25,772 nt of DNA from an uncultured Clostridia bacterium (GCA_944393455.1 CALYAH010000116.1:1-25772), one strand, 5' to 3'; shown: positions 14,931 through 23,047, counted from the first letter of the stretch. Numbers and translations are program-made. The notes: generated from the sequence alone by a model not told the origin.

Positions 14931-16199
14931 GTGATTAAAAAAATATTTCATTTAATAATATATATTATATGGTTATTTATATTTATATATGGTTGCTTCT
15001 ATAACAGTAGTTATGCTTTAACTCAAGGAACTGTATATTTAACTAGTAATAAAGATGTAATAGATAAAGATGAAGAAATAGAGATTTCTGTTAATATAGA
15101 AAATGTAAGTACAGCAGCTTTTAACTTTTTTCTGTATTTTGATGAATTAAAATTAGAATATATATCTGGGCCAGAGAACACAAATGTAATAGGAAATCGT
15201 ATTATTTTTGCTTGGTATGATGAAACAGGAGGTAACAAAGCAAAAGTAGGGGAATTAGTTAAGTTCAAATTCAAAGCAAAAGAAGAAGGAATTGCTACTT
15301 TTAGTATACAAGGGGTATTTTATAGCAATATTTCTCAATTAATACAAACAGATTTTAGAGAAACACAAATTCAAATTGGAAAAGAAAAAAGTGATTTACA
15401 AAAACAAGCAGAAGAAGAACAAGGAAGTGATTTACAAGGAAATAATGCAAATTTACAGGTATTAAGAATAGATAAAGAAGGTATAGTTCCTAATTTTCAA
15501 AAAGATATTTATGAGTATTATTTAAGCATACCAAATGATATACAAGATATTGAAGTCTTGGCGATACCGGAAAATTCGAATGCTACAATTGAGATTAGTG
15601 GTAATACAGGTTTACAAGAAGGATTAAATATTATTACCATTAAAGTTACTTCAGAAGATAAAACACATAATAATGTATATACAATTCAAGTGACTAAAAC
15701 AAAAGATTTGTCACTGGCTAATACAAATTTGGAAATATTAGCTATAGAAGGAGTTTTGTTAAATCCACCATTTGATACGTATATAACAAATTATGAAACA
15801 GAAATATCTAATGAAACAGAAAATATAAATATGCTAGCAATACCCGAAGAAGAAAAAGCAAGTGCCACAATAGATGGAAAAGATAATTTAAAAGAAGGAA
15901 GAAATGTAATTAATGTAACAGTAACAGCGCCAAATGGATTTACAAAGAAAAAATATCAGATTATAGTGCATAAAAGAAATGAGAAAGAAGAGAAAGAATA
16001 TAATGAGAAACAAGAGTTAAATAAACAAAATTTAGAACAGGTCTATAAAGTAGAAGAATTAAACAGTAATGAAAGTACTACACAAGAAAAAAATAAAAAT
16101 GATACCCAAGGAAATTTTATAGTAACAATAATTATATTAGCAATATTAATGATTATGATAGGAATTGTATTTGCTAAAATAAAACGTAGAAAAAAATGA
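14931..16199 (+). CDS. Membrane-anchored cohesin protein with cadherin-like repeats
   Basis: 422 residues from GTG 14931, preceded by AAAGGAG at rather long spacing. A signal segment (about 5-28) is followed by a cohesin-like domain (about 33-155: KDEEIEISVNIENVSTAAFN, then FFLYFDELKLEYISG), and two cadherin-like beta-sandwich repeats (about 172-258 and 262-345), each with the pattern ANLQVL...YEYYLSIP...ITIKVT. Next comes a charged Lys/Glu/Asn linker, then a C-terminal transmembrane helix (about 393-415) and the tail KIKRRKK. There is no LPxTG, so it stays in the membrane, unlike the first cohesin protein. It starts 45 bp after the dockerin enzyme, so it is probably co-transcribed and a second docking partner, nearer the membrane. 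Confidence 0.8.
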   Translation: MIKKIFHLIIYIIWLFIFIYGCFYNSSYALTQGTVYLTSNKDVIDKDEEIEISVNIENVSTAAFNFFLYFDELKLEYISGPENTNVIGNRIIFAWYDETGGNKAKVGELVKFKFKAKEEGIATFSIQGVFYSNISQLIQTDFRETQIQIGKEKSDLQKQAEEEQGSDLQGNNANLQVLRIDKEGIVPNFQKDIYEYYLSIPNDIQDIEVLAIPENSNATIEISGNTGLQEGLNIITIKVTSEDKTHNNVYTIQVTKTKDLSLANTNLEILAIEGVLLNPPFDTYITNYETEISNETENINMLAIPEEEKASATIDGKDNLKEGRNVINVTVTAPNGFTKKKYQIIVHKRNEKEEKEYNEKQELNKQNLEQVYKVEELNSNESTTQEKNKNDTQGNFIVTIIILAILMIMIGIVFAKIKRRKK

Positions 16200-16287
16200 A
16201 ACAAATATGAATAGTAATTTTTATATTTCACATAATAGTATTATGGACATTTTTAGTTCAAATACTAGAAATAAGTGGAGGTATAAA

Positions 16288-16455
16288 ATGGAAAAAAATC
16301 AAGAAATTAATTGCACAGTAACAAGCTGTAAATATAACAATAATGAAAGTGAAAAATGTATTTTACAATCAATACAAGTAGAACCAATTTTAGATTGTGA
16401 TACAATGGAAGCAGACGAATCAATGTGTGCTAGTTATGAACATTTAGAAGATTAG
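16288..16455 (+). CDS. DUF1540 protein
   Basis: 55 residues from ATG 16288 (GTGGAGG just upstream); an in-frame ATG at 16207 lacks a ribosome binding site. The cysteine pattern C9-x4-C14 (INCTVTSCKYN), C24, C37 and C47 plus the final CASYE match DUF1540, a small cysteine-rich, presumably metal-binding family common in spore-forming Clostridia. Its function is unknown. It follows the second cohesin gene by 88 bp and may simply be read through from it. Confidence 0.82.
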   Translation: MEKNQEINCTVTSCKYNNNESEKCILQSIQVEPILDCDTMEADESMCASYEHLED

Positions 16456-16462
16456 AAATAGC

Positions 16463-16669
16463 AAAAGGAGTCAAAAGATTGATAATTAAGTCTTGCCTTA
16501 TGTTTATATTATTTTAAAAACCTTGTGTGTCGCAACCTACTATTAATATAAAATAAAATGTAGGTTGCTCCAATCGCACTCGCTTTAGCTCGTTTGGTCG
16601 CTTACGCGGTGTTTTAAAATAATATAAACATAAGGCAAGACTTAAAAGTGCAATTCAAAAACTCCTTTT
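16463..16669. repeat. Long-hairpin interspersed repeat, copy B
   Basis: A 34-bp perfect stem (16486-16519 with 16612-16645) surrounds a core nearly identical to that of copy A (16520-16614; B has a 3-nt TTA insertion and lacks one C). Outside the main stem, AAAAGGAGT (16463-16471) pairs with ACTCCTTTT (16661-16669), so about 205 bp can fold into one structure. The inner 20 nt of the arms resemble copy A (TTTATATTA, TTTTAAA, ACC), but the outer arms differ while remaining self-complementary. It fills most of the 303-bp gap before fba. Confidence 0.85.
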
Positions 16670-16693
16670 AATATTTATATAACAAAAAATCGC

Positions 16694-16722
16694 TTGACAG
16701 ATTGCTTATTTAGAAATAAAAT
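16694..16722 (+). promoter_or_regulatory. Promoter of the aldolase gene
   Basis: Consensus TTGACA (16694-16699), 17-bp spacer, TAAAAT (16717-16722), 45 bp before the preferred start codon. A small GGCA/TGCC hairpin lies in the leader (16738-16749). Confidence 0.8.
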
Positions 16723-16767
16723 AACTACATAGAAAAGGGCATTTTTGCCAAAGAATGGATGAATATT

Positions 16768-17697
16768 ATGTTAGTAACAACAAAGGAAATGTTTGAAAAA
16801 TCAATGAAAGAAGGATATGCTATTGGTGCATTTAATGTAAACAATATGGAAATTATACAAGCAATTGTAGATGCAGCTGCAGAGGCAAAATCACCAGTTA
16901 TTTTACAAGCTTCATCAAGTGCAATTAAATATGCAAAAATCAACTATTTAATGAAAATGGTAGAAGCAGCAGTAGAAGAACATCCAGAAGTTCCAATTGC
17001 TATTCACCTAGACCACGGACCAGATTTTGAAACAGCAAAAATGTGTATAGATGCAGGCTTTACATCTGTTATGATTGATGGTTCAAAATATGATTTTGAA
17101 GAAAATATAGCTTTAACAAAGAAAGTAGTTGACTATGCTCATAGCAAAGGAGTAGTTGTAGAAGCTGAATTAGGAAAATTAGCAGGAATTGAAGATGATG
17201 TTAAGGTAGATGCTAATGATGCAATGTATACAGACCCAAAAGAAGCAGAAGAATTTGTAAGAAGAACAGGCTGTGACTCTTTAGCAATTGCAATTGGTAC
17301 TAGCCATGGAGCATATAAATTTAAAGGAGAAGCAAAACTTAGATTTGATATCTTAAAAGAAATAAAAGAAAAAATTCCAAATACTCCAATTGTATTACAT
17401 GGAGCTTCAACAGTAATACCAGAACTAGTAGAAATGTGTAATAAATATGGTGGGGATATACCAGGAGCAAAAGGTGTACCAGATGAAATTTTACATGAGG
17501 CTAGTGTATCAGGAGTATCTAAAATTAATGTAGATACAGACCTAAGGTTAGCTATGACTGCAGGAATTAGAAAAGTATTAGCTGAAGAACCTAATGCGTT
17601 TGATCCAAGAAAATATTTGACTCCAGCAAGAGAACTAATTAAAGAAACAGTAAAACACAAAATGGTAGATGTTTTTGGTTCAAGCAATAAAATTTAA
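16768..17697 (+). CDS. fba: Class II fructose-bisphosphate aldolase
   Basis: 309 residues from ATG 16768 (MLVTTKEMF, the usual family start); ATG 16759 would add three residues, and no strong ribosome binding site separates them. The motifs AIHLDHGPDFETAK (zinc-binding His), IGTSHGAYK, IVLHGAST and KINVDTDLRLA identify a zinc-dependent class II aldolase. It cleaves fructose-1,6-bisphosphate to dihydroxyacetone phosphate and glyceraldehyde-3-phosphate in glycolysis, in the cytoplasm. It has its own strong promoter (16694-16722) and a long bidirectional terminator shared with smpB. A tagatose-bisphosphate aldolase is the only realistic alternative. Confidence 0.94.
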   Translation: MLVTTKEMFEKSMKEGYAIGAFNVNNMEIIQAIVDAAAEAKSPVILQASSSAIKYAKINYLMKMVEAAVEEHPEVPIAIHLDHGPDFETAKMCIDAGFTSVMIDGSKYDFEENIALTKKVVDYAHSKGVVVEAELGKLAGIEDDVKVDANDAMYTDPKEAEEFVRRTGCDSLAIAIGTSHGAYKFKGEAKLRFDILKEIKEKIPNTPIVLHGASTVIPELVEMCNKYGGDIPGAKGVPDEILHEASVSGVSKINVDTDLRLAMTAGIRKVLAEEPNAFDPRKYLTPARELIKETVKHKMVDVFGSSNKI

Positions 17698-17709
17698 AAG
17701 TAATAATAC

Positions 17710-17824
17710 AAAAAACTAGAAGGATTTTATATATTATTTTGCAGACCGAGGTAGTTAGCCGTAGTGGCTATGACCTCGTAGCATGTGAGGCAAAAAATAA
17801 TATATAAAATCCTTCTAGTTTTTT
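17710..17824. terminator. Bidirectional terminator with a 31-bp stem and structured loop (hairpin C)
   Basis: 17710-17740 pairs perfectly with 17794-17824 (31 bp), flanked by A6 on one side and T6 on the other, so it can terminate both fba and the convergent smpB. The loop itself folds: CGAGGT and TAGCC (17747-17760) pair with GGCTA and ACCTCG (17766-17778). The stem's inner TTTATATATTATTTT resembles the inner arms of repeats A and B, but the core is unrelated. Confidence 0.8.
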
Positions 17825-17827
17825 AGA

Positions 17828-18283
17828 TTAATATTGTTTATTTTTTAAATTAGCTGCAATTTGTTTTTGAGCATCTTTTTTAGCTATATCTTGTCGTTTA
17901 TCATATAGTTTTTTACCTTTTCCTACACCAAGTTCAAGTTTAACAAAACTTCCTTTAAAATATAAAGTGATTGGCACTAAACTATAGCCTTTTTGATTAA
18001 CTAATCCAATTAGTTTATTTATTTCTCTTTTATTTAATAAAAGTTTTCTATCACGCAAAGGATCTTTGTTAAAAATATTACCATGTTCATAAGGGCTAAT
18101 GTGCATACCAACAACATATACTTCGCCATTTTTAATATGAGCATAGGTATCTTTTAAATTTACTTTTCCATTTCTAATTGATTTTATTTCTGTTCCAGAG
18201 AGCACAATACCGGTTTCTATTTTATCTTCGATGGTATAATTATGATAAGCAGTAGGGTTTTTGGCAATTAATTTTGTATTCAT
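17828..18283 (-). CDS. smpB: SsrA-binding protein SmpB
   Basis: 151 residues, normal family length. AYHNYTIEDKIETGIVLSGT, EIKSIRNGKVNLKDTYA, HISPYEHGN and DPLRDRKLLLNKREI are diagnostic. The basic C-terminal tail (KLYDKRQDIAKKDAQ) is the part that reaches into the ribosome decoding centre. SmpB delivers tmRNA to stalled ribosomes in trans-translation. GAGGT lies 7 bases before the ATG. It converges on fba across hairpin C. No ssrA (tmRNA) gene is visible in the window. Confidence 0.96.
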   Translation of the reverse strand: MNTKLIAKNPTAYHNYTIEDKIETGIVLSGTEIKSIRNGKVNLKDTYAHIKNGEVYVVGMHISPYEHGNIFNKDPLRDRKLLLNKREINKLIGLVNQKGYSLVPITLYFKGSFVKLELGVGKGKKLYDKRQDIAKKDAQKQIAANLKNKQY

Positions 18284-18323
18284 TTTTTTACCTCTTATTT
18301 ATAAAAATTTAGTTTGCGTTTCT

Positions 18324-18329
18324 ATTATA
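18324..18329 (-). promoter_or_regulatory. Probable -10 of the smpB promoter
   Basis: On the minus strand, ATGGTATAAT ends at 18324, an extended -10 (TG-n-TATAAT) about 40 bp upstream of the smpB start. No clear -35 is seen. Confidence 0.5.
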
Positions 18330-18404
18330 CCATAAATGTAAAAAGAATGCACCCCAAAACATTAGTTAATTTAATATTTTGAAGTACATAAAATTAAAAT
18401 ATAG

Positions 18405-18860
18405 TTAGTCTCTGTCATCGTAATTAGAAGAACGTAATTGCATTGAATAATACCAAACTAAAGCAACGATAGCAATTGCGGCAATACCCATTATTAACCA
18501 TGTCCAAGTAGTAGCGTTCATTCCCATGAAAGTAGCATTTGTACCAGTAGATGTTCTAGTTGCTGTATAATTATTTCCTGCATTAGCATTAGTAGCTGTC
18601 ATTCCTGTATTTTTATTGTCATGCATACCATTTGTTACATCATTTTTTACATTATTAGCGCCATTTTCCATATTTTGAGTTGCATTTTTTGTAGTATTAG
18701 TAACATCTTTAGCAGCATTTTCCACAGCATTTTCTGCACCACCAACGACATTTCTAACACCGTTTACAGCATCTTGAACACCATTATTTGCAAAACAAAC
18801 ATTAAAAGAAAAGATAGCTACAATAAGTAATCCTAAGCTTATCCATAATTTCTTGTTCAT
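18405..18860 (-). CDS. Secreted/membrane protein with Asn/Thr-rich repeats
   Basis: 151 residues. A signal peptide (about 1-24, ending CFA) is followed by a low-complexity helical stretch with a repeating Asn/Val/Thr pattern (DAVNGVRNVVGGAENAVENA, then TKNATQNMENGANNVKNDV), a Thr/Asn linker, a transmembrane helix (about 118-140) and a short charged tail ending NYDDRD. AGGAGG precedes the ATG. No enzyme motif is present. The next minus-strand gene upstream (19025-19477) has the same layout (signal, Asn/Ser/Thr-rich spacer, terminal helix), so the two are probably functional relatives on the cell surface. Confidence 0.7.
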   Translation of the reverse strand: MNKKLWISLGLLIVAIFSFNVCFANNGVQDAVNGVRNVVGGAENAVENAAKDVTNTTKNATQNMENGANNVKNDVTNGMHDNKNTGMTATNANAGNNYTATRTSTGTNATFMGMNATTWTWLIMGIAAIAIVALVWYYSMQLRSSNYDDRD

Positions 18861-18966
18861 AAAAAATATCCTCCTATTAAAATTTTAAACGATAATCAGA
18901 TTTAATCTAATTATATTAATAGTATTTAAAAATTTGGACAAAATATACATACAAAAAAATGCAAAA

Positions 18967-19007
18967 AAATAAATTGCCACTAAATATTTTATTATGACAA
19001 TTTATTT
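18967..19007 (-). terminator. Terminator of the upstream low-complexity gene
   Basis: AAATAAATTG (18967-18976) pairs with CAATTTATTT (18998-19007); on the minus strand the stem is followed by a further T run. It lies just downstream of the gene ending at 19025. Confidence 0.6.
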
Positions 19008-19024
19008 TTAAATATATTTTAAGT

Positions 19025-19477
19025 TTATCTTTTTAATCTAATTAAAATAGCGATTGCAAGTAAGATAATTAATACACCAATAACAATTAAAAGAATATTA
19101 AGAATATTTGGTAAACCTAATTCACTTTCTGGTAAAGCATTTGTTACATTAGCAGATGGTGTCGAAGTGTTATCAGATGTTGTAGAATTATAATTACTTG
19201 AATTAGTATTTGCACTATTTGTATCGTTTGTGTTAGATGTGTTGCTTGAAGCATTTGAACTTACATCATTTAATGCATTTGAATTATTAGTATTTGCATT
19301 AGAATTATCTGTATTAGAGTTAGTTGTACTTGAATTTGTTTGAGTTTCATTTGATGAAAATCCACTTGTTAAATCATCAACTGAATTTAAATCAACAGCA
19401 TAACTAAAATTAAATCCAAATAATAAAGCAACTATCATTGCTATTAATGTTAATTTTAAAATTTTTGATTTTGACAT
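19025..19477 (-). CDS. Secreted/membrane protein with Asn/Ser/Thr-rich stalk
   Basis: 150 residues. A signal peptide (about 1-27, ending FSYA) leads into about 75 residues almost wholly Asn, Ser, Thr and Asp, then ALPESELGLPNIL, a transmembrane helix (about 125-145) and the tail IRLKR. The LPESE before the helix only loosely resembles a sortase signal, so membrane anchoring is more likely. GGAGGT lies 6 bases before the ATG. The composition suggests a flexible, possibly glycosylated surface stalk; no catalytic domain is present. Confidence 0.7.
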   Translation of the reverse strand: MSKSKILKLTLIAMIVALLFGFNFSYAVDLNSVDDLTSGFSSNETQTNSSTTNSNTDNSNANTNNSNALNDVSSNASSNTSNTNDTNSANTNSSNYNSTTSDNTSTPSANVTNALPESELGLPNILNILLIVIGVLIILLAIAILIRLKR

Positions 19478-19611
19478 TTTCTACCTCCATTTGAAATAAT
19501 AATATTTCCATTTCTTTTGTTTACCTTATTATCATAACACAAAGCATAAATACTATATAATAAAAAAAGTAAAAAAATAAATAATTTACAGGATGGACAA
19601 AAATATAAAAA

Positions 19612-19640
19612 TTGAAATATTATGTAAAATATGGTAAAAT
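19612..19640 (+). promoter_or_regulatory. Promoter of the DUF6273-like gene
   Basis: TTGAAA (19612-19617), 17-bp spacer, TAAAAT (19635-19640). The spacer holds TATTATGTAAAAT, which recurs in the ftsH promoter (24342-24370). Confidence 0.6.
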
Positions 19641-19696
19641 ATAAACGTTAAAAGTAAAAATATCCATTTTATTAAACAGCAAAGGAGGAATCAGCA

Positions 19697-20464
19697 ATGG
19701 AAAAATTAAAAATGGGTGATGAAATTTATGTTTATCTAGAAGGAGGTCATGAATATTTAAGTTATGAATCAGAAAACGGCTATGAAGATCAAACTTTTAA
19801 TTCTTCTGAATATCCAACCAAAGTAAAAGCAGCATATTTGTGGAATGAAGAGGATTATGAAGTGTATGCATTTATGGAAATACCATATACTCTAAGAGAA
19901 TTTTACATATTTGGTGAAACAGGATTTAAAAATTCGGTGGAAGAATTAGATAAAATTATTGAAACAACAATAAAAGGAAAAGCAGAAGATGGAAGAGAAA
20001 TTCTACATCCTAGAAGCATTAATATTGATGATATTAATAAAATTGCTGGAGTAAAGCCAGACTTTGAAAAGGGGATAGTATATCAGGAAAAAGAACCTAA
20101 AGAGAATATTGACTTCGGTGGTAGTTTTGGATATAGTAGAAAAATAAGAATTTATGAATTAAAAAGGATAACATTTAGATTTATAAAAGGTATATCATTA
20201 AAATCTACAGCTTACTATTATTCAATAAAAGATTTGAACATTGAAAAATATAAGAAAGAAATATTGAATATTGGATTTGAATATTATTTGGCTTCTCAAT
20301 CTATCCATCTGAATAATATAGGTGTTTACTTTTGCAATAACGTTATTATCAAGGGAGATGTTGTTATGAGTGCTTGTTTATTCGATCTCGATGGTAATAA
20401 AAACTGCATTTCCAAGGCCATACGCCCAGTTTTCAAGCTTAAGTCTACGGATAATATAAAATGA
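19697..20464 (+). CDS. Uncharacterised protein, DUF6273-like C-terminus
   Basis: 255 residues, AGGAGG 8 bases before the ATG, no signal peptide. The N-terminal part (MGDEIYVYLEGGHEYLSYES) and middle are charged and unrecognised. The last 70 residues, FEYYLASQSIHLNNIGVYFC to AIRPVFKLKS, follow the pattern YWLAS...GV...G......DG....IRPVFxL found at the end of DUF6273-type proteins of gut Firmicutes; function unknown. It stands alone with its own promoter and terminator. Confidence 0.6.
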   Translation: MEKLKMGDEIYVYLEGGHEYLSYESENGYEDQTFNSSEYPTKVKAAYLWNEEDYEVYAFMEIPYTLREFYIFGETGFKNSVEELDKIIETTIKGKAEDGREILHPRSINIDDINKIAGVKPDFEKGIVYQEKEPKENIDFGGSFGYSRKIRIYELKRITFRFIKGISLKSTAYYYSIKDLNIEKYKKEILNIGFEYYLASQSIHLNNIGVYFCNNVIIKGDVVMSACLFDLDGNKNCISKAIRPVFKLKSTDNIK

Positions 20465-20528
20465 AAAATCTATAAATGATTTAGATAAATCATCTATAAC
20501 ATAAAAAGACTAGAAGGGATAAACATTT

Positions 20529-20555
20529 AAAAGACCTTTTGTAAGAGGTCTTTTT
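20529..20555 (+). terminator. Rho-independent terminator
   Basis: AAAAGACC (20529-20536) pairs with GGTCTTTT (20547-20554), ending in five T residues. It closes the DUF6273-like gene. The remaining gap to 20667 holds a TATAAT near 20611 that may serve the next gene. Confidence 0.8.
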
Positions 20556-20667
20556 ATATTTAAGAAAAAATTAAGAAGCAAAATATGGTAAAAAACGCAA
20601 TAATATGATATAATAAAAATTGTAGTGTAAAAAATAAAACGGATAGTATAAGTAGGAGTGATTTTTT

Positions 20668-21222
20668 TTGGACGAGAGTTTAGCACTTATAAAGTATGAA
20701 AAACTATCCACAAAAGAAAAAATGATTTTATATTTTTTTATTTATGCATTTATAGGTTGGTGCTTAGAAACGATATATGCTCTTATGGTTTTTGGATATT
20801 TTGTAAAAAGAGGTTTCCTTTTTGGACCAATTTGTCCAATTTATGGATTTGGAGCAGTATTATTAATTTTAATACTAGATAAATTTAAAAAGAATAATAA
20901 TTTTATAAAATTTTTAATTTCTATGGTTGCATTTTCTATTTTTGAATTTGCGGCATCTTGGATTTTAGAGATAATATTTCATCAGAGATGGTGGGATTAT
21001 TCAGATGCTATTTTAAACATTCAAGGAAGGATTTGTATTACTTTTTCACTATTATGGGGATTTATAGGAGTTATATTTTCTAATATTATACACTCATTTG
21101 TAGACAAACATATTAATAAATTATTTTATAAAATACCATTTAAATTACAGAAAACTAGTGTCTATGTGTTATGTATTATTTTATTAGTAGATGTAGTTTT
21201 ATCAGTTATAAAGTATATATAA
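20668..21222 (+). CDS. Putative ABC transporter permease, CmpB type (PF06541-like)
   Basis: 184 residues from TTG 20668, with AGGAG 11 bases upstream and no better ATG. It has four or five hydrophobic segments. The motif FIYAFIGWCLETIYA, then KRGFLFGPICPIYGFGAVLL and the later ASWILEIIFHQRWWDYS are characteristic of this family of small integral membrane proteins. They are annotated as ABC permease-like, but no ATPase partner is present and transport has not been shown. It is flanked by terminators on both sides, so it is monocistronic. Confidence 0.82.
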   Translation: MDESLALIKYEKLSTKEKMILYFFIYAFIGWCLETIYALMVFGYFVKRGFLFGPICPIYGFGAVLLILILDKFKKNNNFIKFLISMVAFSIFEFAASWILEIIFHQRWWDYSDAILNIQGRICITFSLLWGFIGVIFSNIIHSFVDKHINKLFYKIPFKLQKTSVYVLCIILLVDVVLSVIKYI

Positions 21223-21230
21223 AAATTAAT

Positions 21231-21276
21231 ATCATCCTAAATGTTAGAAAAAAATTAACATTTTGGATGATTTTTT
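21231..21276 (+). terminator. Rho-independent terminator
   Basis: 16-bp stem with a single mismatch (21231-21246 with 21256-21271) followed by six T residues. Confidence 0.88.
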
Positions 21277-21336
21277 ATGAAAATTTGAAACTTTTTTATA
21301 AAAAAGAAGCACTAATAAAGTGAAAGGTGGAAAAGT

Positions 21337-21870
21337 ATGAGTACTCTAATGAAACAAAAAAATTTTGAAGAAATATATAACAAAACATATAATAATGTAT
21401 TGAAATATATTGTATGTAAATGTCAAAATTTGGATGATGTAAATGAATTAGTACAAGATACGTATGTAGAACTATATCAGATGTTAAAAAATAGAAAACA
21501 AATAACCAATGAAAAATCATATGTCTTAGGAATTGCTAAAAATATTGTAAAAAAATACTACAGAAACAAATATAAAGAAAAATCAAATATTTTATATTTT
21601 TTAAAAGATAGGGAACAAGACGAAATAGAAATACAGGCTGATGTTAATCTTGAGGCAGATTTTATTAGTAAAGAAAACATAGAAGAAATATGGAATTACT
21701 TAAATAACAAGAATGTTCTTATCGCAAAAATTTTTTACTTGTATTATGGTTTAGGATTGAAGATAACAGAAATTTCAGAAGAATTAAAAATAAAAGAATC
21801 TACAATAAAGAACTATATTTATAGAACATTAAAAGAATTAAATAAAAAATTTGGAAAGGAGGTAAAATAG
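21337..21870 (+). CDS. ECF-like sigma-70 family sigma factor
   Basis: 177 residues, AAAGGTGG 7 bases before the ATG. Sigma region 2 is visible at about 8-75 (FEEIYNKTYNNVLKYIVCKC, then DVNELVQDTYVELYQML and AKNIVKKYYRNK), and region 4 at about 125-172 (LKITEISEELKIKESTIKNY, a helix-turn-helix). Two-domain sigma factors of this size respond to envelope or other external signals. The gene for a membrane anti-sigma candidate starts 1 base after the stop with its ribosome binding site inside this gene, so the two are coupled. TGAAAC at 21285-21290 could be an ECF-type -35 for autoregulation, but no matching -10 is convincing. Confidence 0.87.
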   Translation: MSTLMKQKNFEEIYNKTYNNVLKYIVCKCQNLDDVNELVQDTYVELYQMLKNRKQITNEKSYVLGIAKNIVKKYYRNKYKEKSNILYFLKDREQDEIEIQADVNLEADFISKENIEEIWNYLNNKNVLIAKIFYLYYGLGLKITEISEELKIKESTIKNYIYRTLKELNKKFGKEVK

Positions 21871-21871
21871 T

Positions 21872-23047
21872 ATGAAAAACGAGTTATATGAGAAATTTGC
21901 AAAAGAAAAATTTAGTAAAGAAAAAAATTATAATGCTATTATCTCCAAAGTGAAAGGAGGTACCGCCATGAAAAAGAATAAAATGAAAATAATACTAAAT
22001 ATAGCAGCAATTTTTATATTTGCTATTATTGTTTTTAGTATTACACCAGCAATATATGCAAAAATTCAATGGAATATTGAATTTAAAGAATACCAAAATA
22101 GAGAATATGAAATAGTTAGTGGAACCTTTAAAGAAGCAAAAGAATCAGGATATAATGAAGAAATAGAGATGGATTATATTACACAGGATGGAATAAGTGC
22201 TAAAGTAGATACTTTAATGATAACAGATGACTATTTTGAAACGAAAATTAATTTTAAATTTCCAAATGATATGGAGCTAAATTCAGAAACTTTTTCTTAT
22301 GGAATTGCTGTATATGACGAAGAAAAAAATATATATGGTGTTTTTACTAGAATGAATATGGGTTCAGTGGAAAAGAAAGATACCTATACTCCATATATGT
22401 ATGAAGAAATAGGTGCAAAATATAATAAAAATGATATATATGATATTCAGCTAAATGATTCATCAACAATACAAAATGTAAGTGCAGAAAATAAAAATAT
22501 CATATCCAAATTTATAATGACTTCAAATAAAGGATTTCCAAAGAGTAAAAAAATATATATTAGAGTTTTTGATTTAGGATATTACATGTCAGATTTAAGC
22601 CAAACGAATGCACAAGAATATTTATTTGAAGATTTTGTTTTATCTGATGCAGAATGGATTTTTGAAATTGATGTACCAGAGAAATTTTATGAAAGGCAAG
22701 AAGTAGAATTAGAGCTAAAAGAAAATTTACCAGAACTAAAAATAGAAGAAATAACAGTAAATGAAATTGGACTTGTAATAAAAGCAAAAAGAGATGGATT
22801 AGGAAATATTATAAAATTAGGTACTACTAGTATAGAAGAATGGTCAAAATTCAAAGATGAATTGATAAACATAACAGATGAAGCAGGAAATGTATACTAT
22901 GGAGACGTTGGAGGAATAGCACAAGGAAGTGATTGGTTTAAAATGAGATATGATATTAATAAAAATATGTTAGACAAAAAACTATTTTTAAATATAAAAA
23001 TTGATGAACAACAACATTCTATAGAATTAGTAAAAACTACTAAATGA
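21872..23047 (+). CDS. Membrane anti-sigma factor candidate (DUF4179-like)
   Basis: 391 residues. A short cytoplasmic N-terminus (1-37), one transmembrane helix (about 40-63: ILNIAAIFIFAIIVFSITPA) and a large extracellular beta-rich domain make the usual layout of DUF4179-type anti-sigma factors that hold their sigma at the membrane. The start is set by AAAGGAGG 8 bases upstream. The ATG at 21968, also preceded by AAAGGAGG, would give a shorter form lacking the sigma-binding N-terminus, and is worth noting as a possible internal start. It is cotranscribed with the sigma gene and ends at a bidirectional terminator. Confidence 0.75.
   Translation: MKNELYEKFAKEKFSKEKNYNAIISKVKGGTAMKKNKMKIILNIAAIFIFAIIVFSITPAIYAKIQWNIEFKEYQNREYEIVSGTFKEAKESGYNEEIEMDYITQDGISAKVDTLMITDDYFETKINFKFPNDMELNSETFSYGIAVYDEEKNIYGVFTRMNMGSVEKKDTYTPYMYEEIGAKYNKNDIYDIQLNDSSTIQNVSAENKNIISKFIMTSNKGFPKSKKIYIRVFDLGYYMSDLSQTNAQEYLFEDFVLSDAEWIFEIDVPEKFYERQEVELELKENLPELKIEEITVNEIGLVIKAKRDGLGNIIKLGTTSIEEWSKFKDELINITDEAGNVYYGDVGGIAQGSDWFKMRYDINKNMLDKKLFLNIKIDEQQHSIELVKTTK

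Noticed and set aside
17139..17687. 182-aa antisense reading frame
   Set aside because: It lies wholly within fba on the other strand, has no ribosome binding site, and its Ser/Leu/Ile-rich composition is that of an out-of-frame shadow.
17742..17790. tRNA-like fold in the loop of hairpin C
   Set aside because: There is no acceptor stem, anticodon arm or T-loop consensus; only two short stems form.
19135..19150. Sortase signal LPESE in the Asn/Ser/Thr-rich protein
   Set aside because: The motif lacks the Thr-Gly of LPxTG and is followed by further polar residues. A simple membrane anchor explains the C-terminus.
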